Below are positions 20,400 through 33,681 of a DNA stretch of 64,000 bases, piece by piece. The stretch's first letter is position 1; every line of letters begins with the position of its first letter. The notes below the pieces were generated by a model. It ran no database searches. It saw only the letters and a program-made list of their open reading frames with translations, and was not told the origin of the DNA. The stretch is taken from positions 62,001 to 126,000 of the forward strand of contig JAWWNJ010000167.1 in NCBI GenBank assembly GCA_037176885.1, read 5' to 3'. The position numbers and the translations under genes are program-made. The DNA is from Favolaschia claudopus (taxonomy: Eukaryota; Basidiomycota; Agaricomycetes; Agaricales; Mycenaceae).

Positions 20400-23300
20400 A
20401 TTTACTGTAGATAAGTACTTAGTTGGAATTGGAATTGGAATTGGGATTCGATTTGGGAGAAAGTACAGTACTAGTAAGCTGAGTGCGCTGTGAATTTGAA
20501 TTGAATGGATATTGAGGTGCCTTATTTAGTTTCTACATAGGTCCTGGAATGCTCGGAGGGTGCTGGACGTTTTTGTTGGAATTATATTGATTCGCCGGCG
20601 AGTGGAGAAGAGAAATCAATTATCATGTAGAGGTGGGATTGAAAGAAGAGCCTGTGGGGTTGAGGTGAGATGAGATGAGACGGTTTGGAATTTGCAATCG
20701 TAAGGGAAAATATTATTCTGAATGAGCGTATGGATAGTTCAATCCTGAGAAGGCATGGTGGGGAGATTATACTGTAGGGAGATTGATGGTAGATTTTTCG
20801 TACCTGCGTTGAGTTTATTAAGGTTGAATGTCATTGAGTTCAAGGGTTGAACTATTGATAGATAGACTCACTGAAGTTGGATCTGTGCGACGCAGAGAGA
20901 TCCAATTCGAAGTCTTCGAGGTTGAGCTTGAGTGAGCGGGGGAACTTGAAGTTGGAGTTGACGAAGAAGAAGAAGAGGGTCTATACATCTATTTGTGGAT
21001 GAGTACTTATGATGACGACGGGTGACAGCATGCAATGCACATTCTGACGGCGGAACATGGTTCGGAGTGACAAGTCGCATGTCATGTCGTGGATTAACTA
21101 TACTTTACGGAAGAATGGAACTTGAAGAAGAATGGGCTGGGAGGAATGGAAGAAGGGAGATTGCGCGGAGAACCCTGCTTTATGGATTGAGTTGAGTATC
21201 TCCGCGAGGTGGCCATCGCCCATGGGAGTATCGAAGTCTGAAAAGTGTCGAAGAATAGTATCTCCGTCTGTCTAAATTAGAGAACCACACTGAAAGAAGC
21301 ACACGGATTCGGAGATACTCTGCGATATTTGTGTGATACTCCCACTGCATGAAGTTTAATTTGTTCCACTTGGGATGCACAGTGTTGAGTCGATGGGTAG
21401 ATCTCCGATCAATCCGCAACCTAAATCTGGACGTTCGCCCGCTATTCGGTTCCCTTTCTCAGCAAGACCAGAGACCCCGAAACTCCGTGCAACGCTCTGG
21501 GATATGCTCTCTGTCATCACAATAGAAACTAGAATATAAGAAAGGCCCAGAAGATTGCGCAGAATATCTTCAAAATATATTCTGACCAACAAATGCACAA
21601 ATTAAATAACAGGAAAATCGACGTTTCTCGTTCTGTTCAATCTGTGCTGTGTACATGTATTTAAATGGCTTTGACATCCATATGTATCTATGTCAAAGAA
21701 ATTGAAAGAATGGCTCAACTTCCTCTTTGGGAAGTTGGCGTTGAGTCGCCTAATTGAGAGGTTTGCATCCAATTTCAAATTTAATCCAGGAATAATTATC
21801 GCTGTGAGATTTCTAAGTGGACCACGCATTGCAGTGGGGTTTTTGTGTCCGTCTTTGCCTAGCCAATGAATTGTACACGCCAACTCGCTCGGCCCGTCAA
21901 AAAGTTGTTCAATTTGTTTCCGCTCCATATTCCTCCCACTCGAATTTAAAGCGCTACTCTTGACCTTCAAGCCCAAACGTGGTTTGACTGAGATTTAACC
22001 TCCCCAGACGGTGCGGTACACACATCGGTGCACCTCCAACCCTTCGAATCGTGACTTTAATAGAAAATCGTCCACGAGTCGGACCACGACCCATTGTCAG
22101 TCAAATGTGCGCAGCAACATTCACTCACAAACGCAATAACTTCTCCTGTTTCCTGTTGTGTCTGAGGGTTCGCGCAATATGCAGAAAGTATTACTGTATC
22201 AAAGAGATAAAGCTTGAAGGCTTGAACACATCGAAATTGTATAATTGCGTGAATAATTCATCCGCTCAACGGGATATAGGATGCCAAATGAAGTGAATCC
22301 GGCCTGAAGCACTAGTTGGTTTCAATTATCTGCTCGGGAAAATAGTAGAGCTTCAAACCGTACGCGTCCGATTCGAGCATTGAGGAGCGTTTAGAATTCC
22401 CGACTAGCAGTGTGAAGCATGTGAAGCCTCGAGGTACATTGAAATTTGAGTGTAGCTTGTGAGCTCAGCGAAAGATAACACACTGGCAGATCTGACCGAC
22501 GAAAACGAAGTATAGTGAATATTCTCGCGGTTGAATTATCTCGATGCCGCGAATGTTCTAATTTGGCATGGCTCGAAGGTGTAGTTGACGGGTGAGAATT
22601 GGGTATCAAGCCACCAATGAAGTCTATCCGTCTGCACCGGGTATTATGAGGAGAAAGAAATATTCAATTCAATGGTTGGACGGAAGTCAAGAGCAGATGC
22701 AATCAGATCATTCAGTTACTTAGCTGGTGTATCCTCGCGAAGTCCAAGGATGGTATATCTCCCTCGTTTTTTTCAATGAAGAGTAGAGATCAAGTTCAAA
22801 TTGCAAATTGATTGACCGGGTTTTCCTTGAGAGACATGAAAAATACCCAACTTTTTGCATAACCGCGCGCCGACTTGAAGAAAACATATAAAATTCATTT
22901 CTAACTTTCAGCTATAAATTATAGGTTCCTCAGAATACTTGCAACGCCCATGGCGGAGAGCCAGTTTTATAGTCAGGAATCATAAGGTGCTCAATCGCAA
23001 CCTGCTGCGTCAAAGAGAGGTGGCCGAGGTCTCTGATCAAGAGCGGGCCGGTGTTTCTCGGTTCCCAAATGGGTTGTCCGAGATCTACGGAGTTCTACCC
23101 ATTCACTACGGACTCTGGGATGCATCGAGATTTAGCTGCAAAAAAGCACCACACACAAGGGAGAAATCGATGCGATCCTCCTCCAGTCAGTGGTGGGAGA
23201 TGCCAACCCGCGGTGGCGTCTAAACGAGTCAGAGCTGTGAACAGATGGACAACAGATGGACGGCAAATTCAACTTCAACCATCAGCGGAACGGGTATCCG

Positions 23301-23690
23301 GACGGGCCGGTGCGGCCGTTGCCCGATATGGGAGTTGCTATTTACGTAGTCTAGACGCCGGTGAGCCGGAGCCGCGGAATCAGATGAGACGCCGACGGAG
23401 TCATGACTCTGAGGGTTCTTCGTGTCATCGCTGTGGACACGCGTCTTGCTGGCAGCGACGACGAGCGCGACTCGTTCTTCTTGCGTTCTTCCATACCGAC
23501 GACGCCGACGACAGTCTCCATCCGATAGACGCGCGGACAGCTGAAGAAGAAGAAGGATTCAAGGAAGGAAGGAAGGAGCCGACGTGACTCTGACAGACGC
23601 CCACATACACGCGTCTGTGTGTGCACTGTGCATACGCAAGCGCACGTTATAGCTCAACAGCTTTGGCGCTGCGCCCACAGATACCGAATC
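20400..23690. other. Long gene-free AT-rich region
   Basis: I see no convincing gene over about 3.3 kb. It holds simple GGAATT and GATGAGATGAG runs (20420-20690) and many short frames without domain signatures. The stretch 22940-23640 is GC-richer and open on both strands, but nothing recognisable is encoded. Confidence 0.45.
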
Positions 23691-23697
23691 ACAACCA

Positions 23698-23703
23698 TAT
23701 ATA
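23698..23703 (+). promoter_or_regulatory. TATA box of the BCS1-like gene
   Basis: TATATA within CATATATAC, about 110 nt upstream of the ATG at 23810, followed by a pyrimidine-rich stretch, as is usual for fungal promoters. Confidence 0.5.
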
Positions 23704-23809
23704 CAGCATCTCTTCCTTCCCTTTCTGCTTCGTACCACCACCCACCCGCATCCTCAACGCGAAGCCCAACCCACAAAGCCCAAGTAAAGGATAAAGAAAG
23801 CAGCAACAG

Positions 23810-26800
23810 ATGGACGCCCTGAAATCCCTCGTGCAGCCCTTCGTGAGCGGGGGCTCGATGGTGGACGGGATGAAGCTCGTCGTTATTGGTGGGACGGTCG
23901 AGACGGCGAGGCGGATGAGCAGCTCGGCGTGGAGTCATTTTGTGAATTGTCAGTCATTCCTCTTTCCTCCTCCCTCCTTATTTCCTTCCTGTTTTCGGTG
24001 TGGATGGCTGTAAATGCTAACGACGAATGCAGCGTTCTTCCTGACGGCGCATTTCTCTGAGGAAGACCATCCGTATGATTGGCTGATGTTGTGGCTTTCG
24101 AGGCGGTGGGTCCTTCCTCGAGACGTGATATTATATACACGACACGCTAATGCACGCATCGCAGCCCCGAATGGCAGCGCTCCCGCGAATTCGAAACCAC
24201 CACGCGCGCGGCGCACGCGGGCGCACAGGCCTGGGAGGAAGACGAGGTCGAGGCCGAGTTGATGGGGTTCGCGGCGGCGCAGGGGGAGGGTGATGGTATG
24301 GGTGTCGGGGAGGGAGGTGGTGAGTGTTCTTCTCTTCCTCACTACCTTCTTTCTCTACCCGTCCTTTTCTCGTTCCTCCATCTATCTATATTTTCTCCTT
24401 CCTTCCCCCTCCCTCCCTTGTCTCTTCCAATACTCACCCTCCCCACAGCCCCCTCCTCAAAAACCCGCGTAATCTTCCAACCCACCTTCGACTCCACACA
24501 CACAATCTACTGGCGCGGCCACTGGCTGCGCGTAAGGCGCTCGCGCGGCTCCCCACCCTCTTCATCCAATAACAGCAGCTTTTGGGGCGGTAATCTAGGT
24601 GGGGGAGGAGGAAGGGGTGGTGGTGGGGCAAGGGGAGGAAGTGGTGGGGGGGAGGGGGAGGTGTTGAGTGTTAGGTGAGTGTGGGTGCGGGGTTTTGGGG
24701 GGTTTTGTGGGTTTTTGAGGAGTCGGCTTTTGTTTCGCGGTTTTCCTTTTTTTTTGCCCCACCCTGCCTGGCGTGCGTCGGAGGCTGTCTCGTGTCGTGC
24801 AGACTATGCTTTGGCTTTCTCTTCGCGGGTGGGTGGGTTGGTCGTCGATCGACGGTGGTGACCATCGCTCTTTGACTTTCTGCATCCTGCATCCTGCATC
24901 CATCGTGCTTGGCGACGGCGGTGGTGGGTGTCGGAGGTGGAGGCGTGGCTCGTCTTGTTTTGGAACGATAGTATCGTACACGCACGTGGCGGCTTTCACT
25001 TCTCCCAAACTTCTCGTGTCCACCCGGCTTTTCGTCGTCTTCTGAGGCGCGGGTATGTCGTCTCGTGTCCACCGAGTGGACGAAGAGGAGACAGGGGATG
25101 GCTGGCTGGCTACACCACATCCTCTACTGGCCCGTGGGATTGCCCTAGCGAATCGGAATTGGGGAGGGGAGGGGAGAGGGCGTGGGCGTGGCCTTCCTTC
25201 AAACTTTTTTTTGATTGTTTGCTGCTGGCGCGCCTTCGTTTCCTCTCTGCGGTTGCGATATCCGCGGGCGGGCTGTAGAAGACACGAAGACGGCGTGGCT
25301 GGGTGTCTTTGTCTTCCCTTTTCGTTGTTTCTTCCCCCTCCTTCCCTCTGTCCCCGCGACGTACCCAACACTAACGCCCACCCCCTAGCGTCATCGCCCG
25401 CTCTAACACCATCCTCAAGGCGCTCGTGCTGCAGGCGAAGAGAGAGTATGAGGCGGAGGCCGTGCATAGAATCCAGGTGGGTTCGTTTCCTCATTCACTC
25501 CATACCTTCATCTTCCCGTCGCTTCGCGCTGACGCACTCGCAGATCTTCTTCGCCGACCCACACGGCACCTGGCGCTGGGCGGACTCGCGGCACAAGCGC
25601 CCGCTGGGGAGCATCGTGCTCGACCCCGGGGTGAAAGAGATGCTGTTGGGCGATGCGAGGGATTTTTTGGGGAGTGAGAAGGTATGTTACATATATGCGT
25701 ATATGCGTGGGTTTGGGTTTTTCGGGGTTCGTTGGGGGGGTTCTGGTCTCGGGGGGCCTGGGAGTGGCGTTGGAGGTTTCTTCGTCTTCGGAGATTTCGT
25801 GCGATGCGGACGGGGACGGGGATGAGGAAGAGGAAGAGCAATGAGGTGGTGCTGAGGGGCACCTGGTGCTACCTGGCGAGTCCGTCGAGAGGAAGAGGAT
25901 GTCGATCTGTGGTTTCTTTGTTTCGAGGGGTTTCGTCCTCGTTTCGTGGTGTGCTTGGCTGGCGAGTCTGTCAAGGCAGGGCAGGGGATGAGGGTGGGGA
26001 TGTGTTGGTCTTTCCCTCCCTCCCACGCGCGGACCTACTCTCCTCCCCTTGCTCGATGCGTGCTGGTGTCGGCCCGTCTTGAGTTCTATGGCTTTTCGTC
26101 TGCTGCTGGGGTGAGAGGACCGGGACGACAAGGGGTGCGCGCGTGGTATGAACTCTACGAGACGGGTTAATCCATCTACTTTTTCTGCTTCGGATCCGTA
26201 GAGGTAAAAGGTGGAAAGGGTGTCTTCTTTCGAGCTCGGCCGGAGGCGGTACTAGCTGACGGCGAGGACGGCGCGATGCGGCTTCGAGCGGAGTTTGCTG
26301 GTGGGGGAGAGAACGGGGACGACAACGGTTTGCGCGGGTGAGAATGGGGGCTATTAAACCCCGACAAGACGGTCTGATCCATCCTTTTTGTTCGTCTGGA
26401 AAGGGTGTTTTCTTCGAGCTCAGACAGAGCCAGACAGCGGGGACGTGCGGTAGGGTGTGGCTTGTATCGTGCCAAACTGGTGGTTTCTTGCTCCAAAGCA
26501 GAAGCAGAAGAGGGGAAACGGAGAGCTTCGGTGGTGGTGATGGTGGTGGTGTGGAGAAAAAGAACGGGGAAGTGTGAACGTGAAGATGCCTGTCTCTCTG
26601 CGTCCGGCTCATTTCACCTTCGTTTTCCGTATATGTCGTGGATTTACGGCAAAGGCAAACAAAAGTCCAAGCGATGTCTGAATCTGTATGCATCGGCATA
26701 TACAGACGGAGGTTTTGTCTCACCGTCGGCGTTCTATCTTTCTTTCTTTCATATGCCTCACTTTGTCGCTTGGTTTGTCGTGTACACGAATTCTGACGTT

Positions 26801-29132
26801 TGTAGTGGTATAATGACCGCGGGATCCCATTCCGGCGTGGGTACTTGCTGCATGGCGTACCTGGCTCGGGGAAGAGCTCGCTCATACATGCGATTGCGGG
26901 GGAGGTGTGTTTCTCGTTTTCCTCCCAAACTCTATGCCATCTGATTGCTGCGCAGCTGATGCTCGACATCTACGTCGTCTCGCTGTCGAGTGCGTGGATT
27001 AGCGATACAGTGTTGATGAGTCTTATGGGACGGGTGCCAAAGGTACGAGAGTGCTTCCTTCTGTATGCTCATGGAGGACGCTCGCTGACGTGTGTGGTGT
27101 AGGGGGCGATACTACTTCTGGAAGACCTCGACGCGGCTTTTACGAGGTCTGTGTCTCGTATGGACGGCGAGGGGTCGTCTGGGGAGGGATCCGAGACGAA
27201 GCGGCGGTCGCGTGATAAGGTAGGAACGGATGACGCGTCGTCGACGTCTGACTGCGGTACTGATGCATGGTACGCAGTTCCGGGAACGCGACACGATGAG
27301 CGAGCTCAATACGCTCAGTCTGAGTGGCTTGCTGAATGCGTTGGATGGCGTTGCTGCTGCGGAGGGCAGGATATTGTTCGCGTGAGTGGTCTGCTAGCTG
27401 CATCGCGTCGTAACGATATTGACTTGCGCTCAGCACCACGAATCACCTCGAGAAGCTAGACAGGTGAATGCCTTTGTGACCCCATGTGAGCACACGCTGA
27501 ATGAACTGTTATCTAGCGCGCTCTCCCGTCCCGGACGCATGGACGTCTGGGTGGAATTCAAGAACGCCAGCAAGTGGCAGGCGGAGGCGCTCTTCCGCAA
27601 CTTCTTCCCCAGCTCCGATGAGGACGACATCCCGCTCGACGACGGCGAAGGCGACATCGACCTCCCAGGGACGCCGACATCCTTACGCTCCGCCTCGACA
27701 TCCTCGCTGTGGTCCACCAGCACGCTGACGTCGTCGTCGGCTTCTGGATCATCGAGTAAGAGTGCCGGAGGACGCGGGGAGGCAAAGAAGGCGAAGGAGA
27801 CGCCTGCGTTGCCGCAGTTTGGGAGCTCGAATAAGGCGTATATGCCTCCGCCTGTGGCACCGGAGATCGTCGCGGCGCAGCATTCGGCGCGCCCGCTCGA
27901 CGGGAAGACGCTCGCGGAACTGGCGAAGCGGTTTGCGGATTCGGTGCCTGAGGGGGAGTTTAGCGTCGCGGCGCTTCAGGGATGTACGTGTCTTTTCTTC
28001 TTGGTCTCTTGTCCTAGTTTCTTGTTATCGTCTGTCGTCGTTGTCTTGTCGTTGTCGTCCATGTGCTGCGTAGTTACTCCCATGATGAGGAGCGGTGATG
28101 ATCATCGTATTATCGCATCATCTCGCCTCCTCGTCGCGTTTCGCGTTATCGATCGTGATATTCAGACGTCTGTGCTGATGTGATGGATTGTTATGTCTAG
28201 ACCTGCTCAAAAACAAGTCGCGTCCTGAAGCAGCGGCGGCGGAGGCGGCGGCGTGGGTCGTCGCGGAGAGGGAGATGCGTGAGCGGTTGCGCAAGGAGAA
28301 GGAGGCGAGGGAGACCAAGGAGAAGGCTGAGGTGCGTTTCATGTCGCCTTACACCGACGAATGCAGGGCTGACTGGGGTGTGTCGTAGCGGGAGAAGAAG
28401 CGCAAGGAGAAGAAGGAGGCGGAGGCTGCGAAGCTGAAGAAGGAAAAGGAGGAGGCGGAGAAGGCCAAAGCGCAGATGGCAGCCATGGGACAGGTGCCGA
28501 CATCGCCAGCTGGACTGTCGGCGACTACGACGCCTGCAGCGGCGACGAGTACGGTGCCTGCCGTGTCCTCAAATACGGTGCCTGTAGTACCAACGAGTAC
28601 GGTGCTTGCAGCTCCGACGGCTACGACGCCTGCAATGCCTGCGACTACCCCCGCGTTGATGGCGACGACTCCTCCGGCGGCGTCGTCCCCAGCGGCATCA
28701 ACGGTCGACGGATCCTTGATTGTAGCGCCGCCTGCACCTGAGGCTGCTGCTGCGTCCAACGCAGCTACACCCGTTACTCAGGTCCCCGAATCTTCATCTG
28801 CAGGTGCCACTCCCGCCGCTCCTGCTGATGGAGCGTCCTCGGTCAACGTCCCCGCTTCGAATGCAGACGCTGCATCGGCGTCGGTAACCCCTGCTACAGA
28901 AGCAACTCCGTCTGCGGATGCCGTCCCGCCTGAGACACCCGCAGCTACCGCCAGTGACAGCGAGGGATCGGAAAGCGACTATGATGACGACCTTGACGAA
29001 GCCTATCGCTCACCTCGCCCTGTTCGCCGCGTCTCTGCGTGGGCGATGGCACCCGGACGCCACGGACAATCCCAGTGGGCAAACTATATCCCGCCTCAGA
29101 CCAGCGATTGGCGCGGCTCCAGCTGGTTATGA
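23810..29132 (+). CDS. BCS1-like AAA ATPase with long introns and low-complexity tail
   Basis: BCS1 proteins are AAA ATPases; the yeast founder moves the Rieske protein across the inner mitochondrial membrane, while mushroom paralogues are mostly unassigned. The N-terminus reads [19 protein letters not shown] (the BCS1 membrane region), then [19 protein letters not shown]. The BCS1-specific domain ends near [20 protein letters not shown]. The ATPase part has Walker A in [20 protein letters not shown], Walker B in [12 protein letters not shown], then [30 protein letters not shown] and [15 protein letters not shown] Ser-rich insert follows, then a charged coiled-coil and an Ala/Thr/Pro-rich tail ending SDWRGSSWL. 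Most introns are about 55-80 nt, but those at about 24675-25387 and 25682-26805 are 0.7 and 1.1 kb. Start chosen for the BCS1-like N-terminus and TATA spacing. Mitochondrial location is inferred, not shown. Confidence 0.85.
26110..26425. repeat. Diverged tandem duplication inside a long intron
   Basis: Within the 1.1-kb intron, two units about 190 bp apart share CGGGACGACA/CGGGGACGAC, a TCCATC(C/T)...TTTTT block and AAAGGGTGT(C/T)TTCTT(T)CGAGCTC. This explains part of the intron's unusual length. Confidence 0.5.
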
Positions 29133-29930
29133 CTAGCGGGCGCGACGTCTACATACACACTTATAGCATTCTCACAGGCGCCCTCATCAGGCTCCATATC
29201 GCATTTGCTTAGCCCCACCCCGCTGATGGTCGCCCAGCGCCACGCGGGCGGGTTCGCACTCACATTTGTACATACTATGCTCATTCCTCTCCGGATCTAC
29301 CTCATTCATCTGTACATTCTACTGCTGCATCTCACATATCTCTTTGGCGGGCACCGCATATAGTGTCTTTGGTATACTGTTCCTCTGGTGTTCGTTACAA
29401 CCGCTGTACGCTTTGGGTTTACTCTCGATTGTGGAACAGTAAAAGCTATCTACTTACATGTGCTTTCAGGCTCCTTGGAAATCTACACCATTTCCTCTTT
29501 GACGTCACGTTTGCGAGCTTTCCTTTCTTTAGATATGAGGTGATTTTTCGTTCTCGCGCAACACATCCATCCTCCAACTTCCAAGGTTCTATCTAGCACC
29601 TAGATGCATCTTGTAAGGTTCTAATCTTCGAATACAGAGCATTTTTTTCCAAGGCCTGATGGCTTTGAAATGCCAATGCCACCCGTTGCACCGTATTCCT
29701 GTTGTGTCCCCCACAATTCAAGACTGTTGCGGCCCAGGTTCCTCTTCACAAGACGGTGCCGAAGAAAACCGCTTCGGTTGGACTCCTCGGCGATGTTGGA
29801 ATGGCTGCTGAAGTCAGTACCTCCAACCATTCATCAAGATGTAAGAAAACTGAAAAAAGGTTTGTTATCGTGGTTGCAACCGACTTCTCTTGCTTTACCC
29901 CTGGTATCGGCGATTGTCTAGAACTGGATA
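29133..29930. other. Region between the BCS1-like gene and the MULE
   Basis: This is the 3' flank of the BCS1-like gene. I see no second gene and no clear repeat before the 9-bp duplication at 29931. Confidence 0.4.
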
Positions 29931-29974
29931 CAACTATCGGGGCCTGGATATTTTGCCGCTACAGTGCCGCTGCC

Positions 29975-30420
29975 GCGTGCTGCGGCAGTTTTCGCGGCAC
30001 TCAGCAGCAGTTGAACTTACGGCACCATTACCATTATACGGCAAGGCAGGCTCAAATGCTTCGATACCATATGTATGTATACTACGATGTAGACTACGCT
30101 TCATTTTACATTCATTTGGACCAGTTCCTTCCTTGAAATGAACTCTAAGACATATTTTTTCCTCTCGATGCAGCGGCATTCGGCGGCAGCCAGCAGCAAC
30201 CAAACATTGACAAAGGAAGGAGTTGCCGTTGAAGTGCCGCCTGCACAGCGGCCATGCGGCAGTTCCAGCGGCAGTTGTGCTGCGCTCTGCGGCAGTCTTG
30301 CGTCACACTGCGGCAGTTTCAATCTTGCTAGCGGCAGTCCTAAAGCGTGACACAGCGGCAGTGTGACATGTCAGCGGCAGTCCTTGGCGGCACTTTTGGC
30401 GGCACATTTTCACTTGGAGC
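29975..30420. repeat. Left subterminal CGGCAGT array of the MULE
   Basis: About fifteen copies of GCGGCAGT or close variants (GCGGCACT, AGCGGCAGT, CTGCGGCAGT), mostly on the plus strand, separated by 10-40 nt of unrelated sequence, some with GTGACA/CGTCAC next to them. Clusters like this often bind the transposase. Confidence 0.6.
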
Positions 30421-31704
30421 AGCATTGGTTTGGGTTTGTACTTCATAACTAGTTGAAGTCAATAGCCCTAGGTTCTCCTTTCATTTTCAAATATACAATT
30501 GATCCTGCACCACTGGCATGAAATACTATGAACTATTCGACGAAGGACCGTCGAAGGTTCATATACAAAATTTGAAAACATTCGAGACATAAATCGGCGT
30601 CTGAATAACTACGCTTTCAAAATGTTGTCTATTATGAAGCCATTAGTATCCGCGCTATGATTAGTTGCGGCAATGGGCGGTAAAGCGCCACAATTCATGC
30701 AGCGGCACTTAAAATTGGCGCATTCTGATTTTACTGATCATGCGGTGTGGTTCGAAAATCCGTGTGTTTCTCGACATTTTGATGATGAATCACGCCAAAA
30801 ATCAGAGAACAGTGATAATGGAGCATGGTAAGTCTGTACGTTGAGTATATGCTTCCCTGAAGTCCTACTTCTCATGTTATCAAGCAAATGACTTGGACTT
30901 GGATCGTCGTAATAAAATCATGAATTACTAGTAGCGAAGACTTGGTCAAGCAAATGCTTTGCAAAGGTCGCAAAACCTTCGCTATGGATAGTTAAAGCAG
31001 ACTGCGGCTCAACAGCTTGACTGAAACGATTTCTGAGGAGACAACACTGGAACAACGTAGCACGATTTACTTAGCCATGTGGCCGTGTTCTGAATGCGAC
31101 GTGTGTGACCCAGCCTGAGTGACATCCCTGTTGGATTTTATCGGGCAAGTCCAATTAAGCAGGGAACCCGTTGCAAACGCGCGGGGATTGATTGAGAGAA
31201 CATACAGAATAAATACAAGTACGAGGCAGTGAATGTGAGTAATATCAGTAATGAATCAAGAAATTGCTGCGTATTGCTGTAGACGTGAGTCGTGAATATT
31301 TGAATCGTCGTACAGAGTCAAGGTGAGTCCATCAAAGCTGTGTGTGCGTGCGATGCAATTGTAACTTCAACAATCCCGGCGCGAAAAGAGAGCATATCAA
31401 GTGTTGAGAATCGACCACTTATATACTGCGAAGACGGCCGCGTTCGATGTTCGATTTTGGTTCAACTTGCATGAAGATGCCGGCGGCAAACAGCGCCGCG
31501 GCGCCGCCGGCGCGAAACTCGAATAGTTCCACTTGCCACGTCAAAAATCTCAAGACCTCACTCTCGTCTGCCTCAGCTCTTTTCCTGGGTCTCGGGTATT
31601 GACTTTCAGCAAGAGTCTCTTCTGATCGTAAATCCCCCAATCACCACTTTGGTCTTGTTTGTGATGCCTTGCCAGTGATTATCTCATTCTTCTTCTCGAC
31701 CGCC
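30421..31704. other. Non-coding left interior of the MULE
   Basis: I see no gene here. A TTATATAC motif near 31418 could belong to a promoter of the downstream zinc-finger gene, though it is about 280 nt from the ATG. Confidence 0.35.
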
Positions 31705-33337
31705 ATGATCGACCCAGTCTACTTGGTACTCTTGTTTCTTCTGGTGGTTACAAATCTGGGTCGACTGAAGCAAACTGTACACTGGGTCTATGAGTTGATC
31801 TTTGGAGCTCGAGGACCTCGCTTGGTGCCGCTGTATGACCGTCAAGGTCCGAAGAATCTGCGACTCATCGGCAGCTCATCGGATTATGAAATATTGACCC
31901 CTCCTTCCAGGACAGTTAATTGGCATGGTGAGACTACGTCCCCAAGGAACTCAAGAACAGCAACGACTCCACGCAGCCACATTCGGTCAGTTCATATGCC
32001 CGCATTCTAATTGTGTGATGATTCATATTTCTCTCCTTAGCTGCCGAGTCTTCCCGTGCAATTCAACTCAATCCAGAATTCATGCTGCCGCATACTCAAC
32101 CAAGCAGAGAACTACAAAGGCTGACTATTACCGCCCCCAGTTTGTTGATTTACTTGCTGATTTGTGTTCATTGACTTGCATTCTGTTAGCGGAGGCGTCT
32201 CAAGCTGCCGACCGAAAGCTGCGCAGAACCACAACGTCGTCTCGCGTTCAACTGAGTGAAACAGTGCATCGAGTGGCTACTCCAGGTCAGTTGCCATCTT
32301 CAGTTCATTACCTTTGTTTGATTTGTATGCCCGTGTGCTTAGCCGAGTCCTCCGAATCAAACCCCACAGCAAGATCGTCTCGTCCTGCCCGTACGTTTCG
32401 TTTTCCTTGGCTGCATAACATTCTCATGCACAGGTCAAGCGGCTCGTCCACCGCTGGAAACACCTAGTTCGGCTGTCGACGCTGGTACACAGATCCGCGT
32501 CTGGGATGGCTGGCCGAACGGACAGTTTCAATATCTGTTTTCGCCGCAACAGCTCGCTGATACCGACAATCTGGCAATCAACTGGGCCTGTGAATCACGC
32601 CCACAAGGTCATCGAGGATCCACCGCAGCCGTTTCGTGGCGAAAAGGTAAAGAGGTGCGGCGTCGATGCATTGGTGCCCTTGTATGCACCTCTCGCGCTT
32701 GTTCTTTCAACCTTACCGCTGCACCTGCTGTTCGGGGGTTTGATCTGGAACGTCAACTTCGCAAGAAATGCCTTTGTGGCGAGGATTTGGGTCTGGTAGC
32801 TTGCGGAATCGACATCTCGGTTTTCTTCTTTCGAGGCGGTGCTTGTTTCGTCCATTCGGGCGAGCACACCCACGGAAAATATACGCATTCGCTAATTCAT
32901 CGACCACGCGAAGCGTTTGAATTTGCCGAATATGTTGCAAAGCGACCGATATCATTAGAGGTTCGTGTTGTCTTTCTCGCTCCTTTCAAAATAATCAGAA
33001 TGCCCCATTGTTCTGCTTGCAGGCTTCGTCGCTAACGGAGGGCAGTCATTTCCGTGCAGATGTCAAGTTCGCTTCGGAATCCAGTAAGCTTTTCACAGTT
33101 CACAGTTTATATCTTTCTGCATCCAACGACTCGTACTTAGGTATTAAAGATCCCGCGGAGGACTCTGGAGATCAATCAGACGCCGTAGAGGTGACGAAAG
33201 GTGGGAGTTCTAACTTCTCGTCGTGTTTTGTCTAATCTCTGACTTGTTCAGAGCTTTATATCGACGATTCTGACACGGATACGGCGGAACGACGGGAAGA
33301 GGAAGACGACCCAGAGGCCAACCTTGGCGAAGATTAG
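31705..33337 (+). CDS. Membrane-anchored GCM/WRKY-type zinc-finger protein carried by the MULE
   Basis: The start ATG lies in a good context (ACCGCCATGA). The protein begins with a hydrophobic helix, MIDPVYLVLLFLLVVTNLG, followed by a linker rich in Ser, Thr and Arg spread over several short exons. A zinc-binding domain follows: CIGALVCTSRACSFNL, then KKCLCGEDLGLVACGI, FFRGGACFVHSGEHTHG. The Cys/His spacing and the CGI...FRGG...G-H-x-H end match the zinc finger of the larger gene downstream (CLGVIQC, CPCGSELAHQDCGI, FRGGVHYRNGGSHLH), so the two are paralogous. Introns begin near 31926, 32150, 32286, 32391, 32960 and 33083. The tail is acidic, ending in a DDPEANLGED motif. No transposase core is present. 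It may bind element ends or the host chromosome from a membrane, but this is inference. Confidence 0.62.
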
Positions 33338-33681
33338 ATTAGATAATGGCTCCCTAGAAACCGATCATCAATTTCAAATTATTTGCGTGACTCCTTGACC
33401 CCGACTTTTGCTCCTCACCCTCGCCAACGCCAATGGTACGACCGTGAAAGATTGTCTGGCTTTCACCTCACAGTAATCTAGGACCTCCTCGGGCGGATTT
33501 TCGAATTCTTTGGTTATGAGCTGCGAAGGCACGAGTCCGCTCGTGAGCGTGTACCGGAATGTAAGGCTTTCACAATCGTTTCAGATGTCGTCAAACATGC
33601 TCACTGCGGGTAGACGAGTTCAATGAACTCGGAGCTGGGACCCTTCCTCTATTCGACCCACAGGGAAACATTTATGGGTTC

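Noticed and set aside
23051..23626. Open plus- and minus-strand frames before the BCS1-like gene
   Set aside because: No recognisable motif; simple CGACGACG and GAAGGAAGG runs suggest promoter-type sequence.
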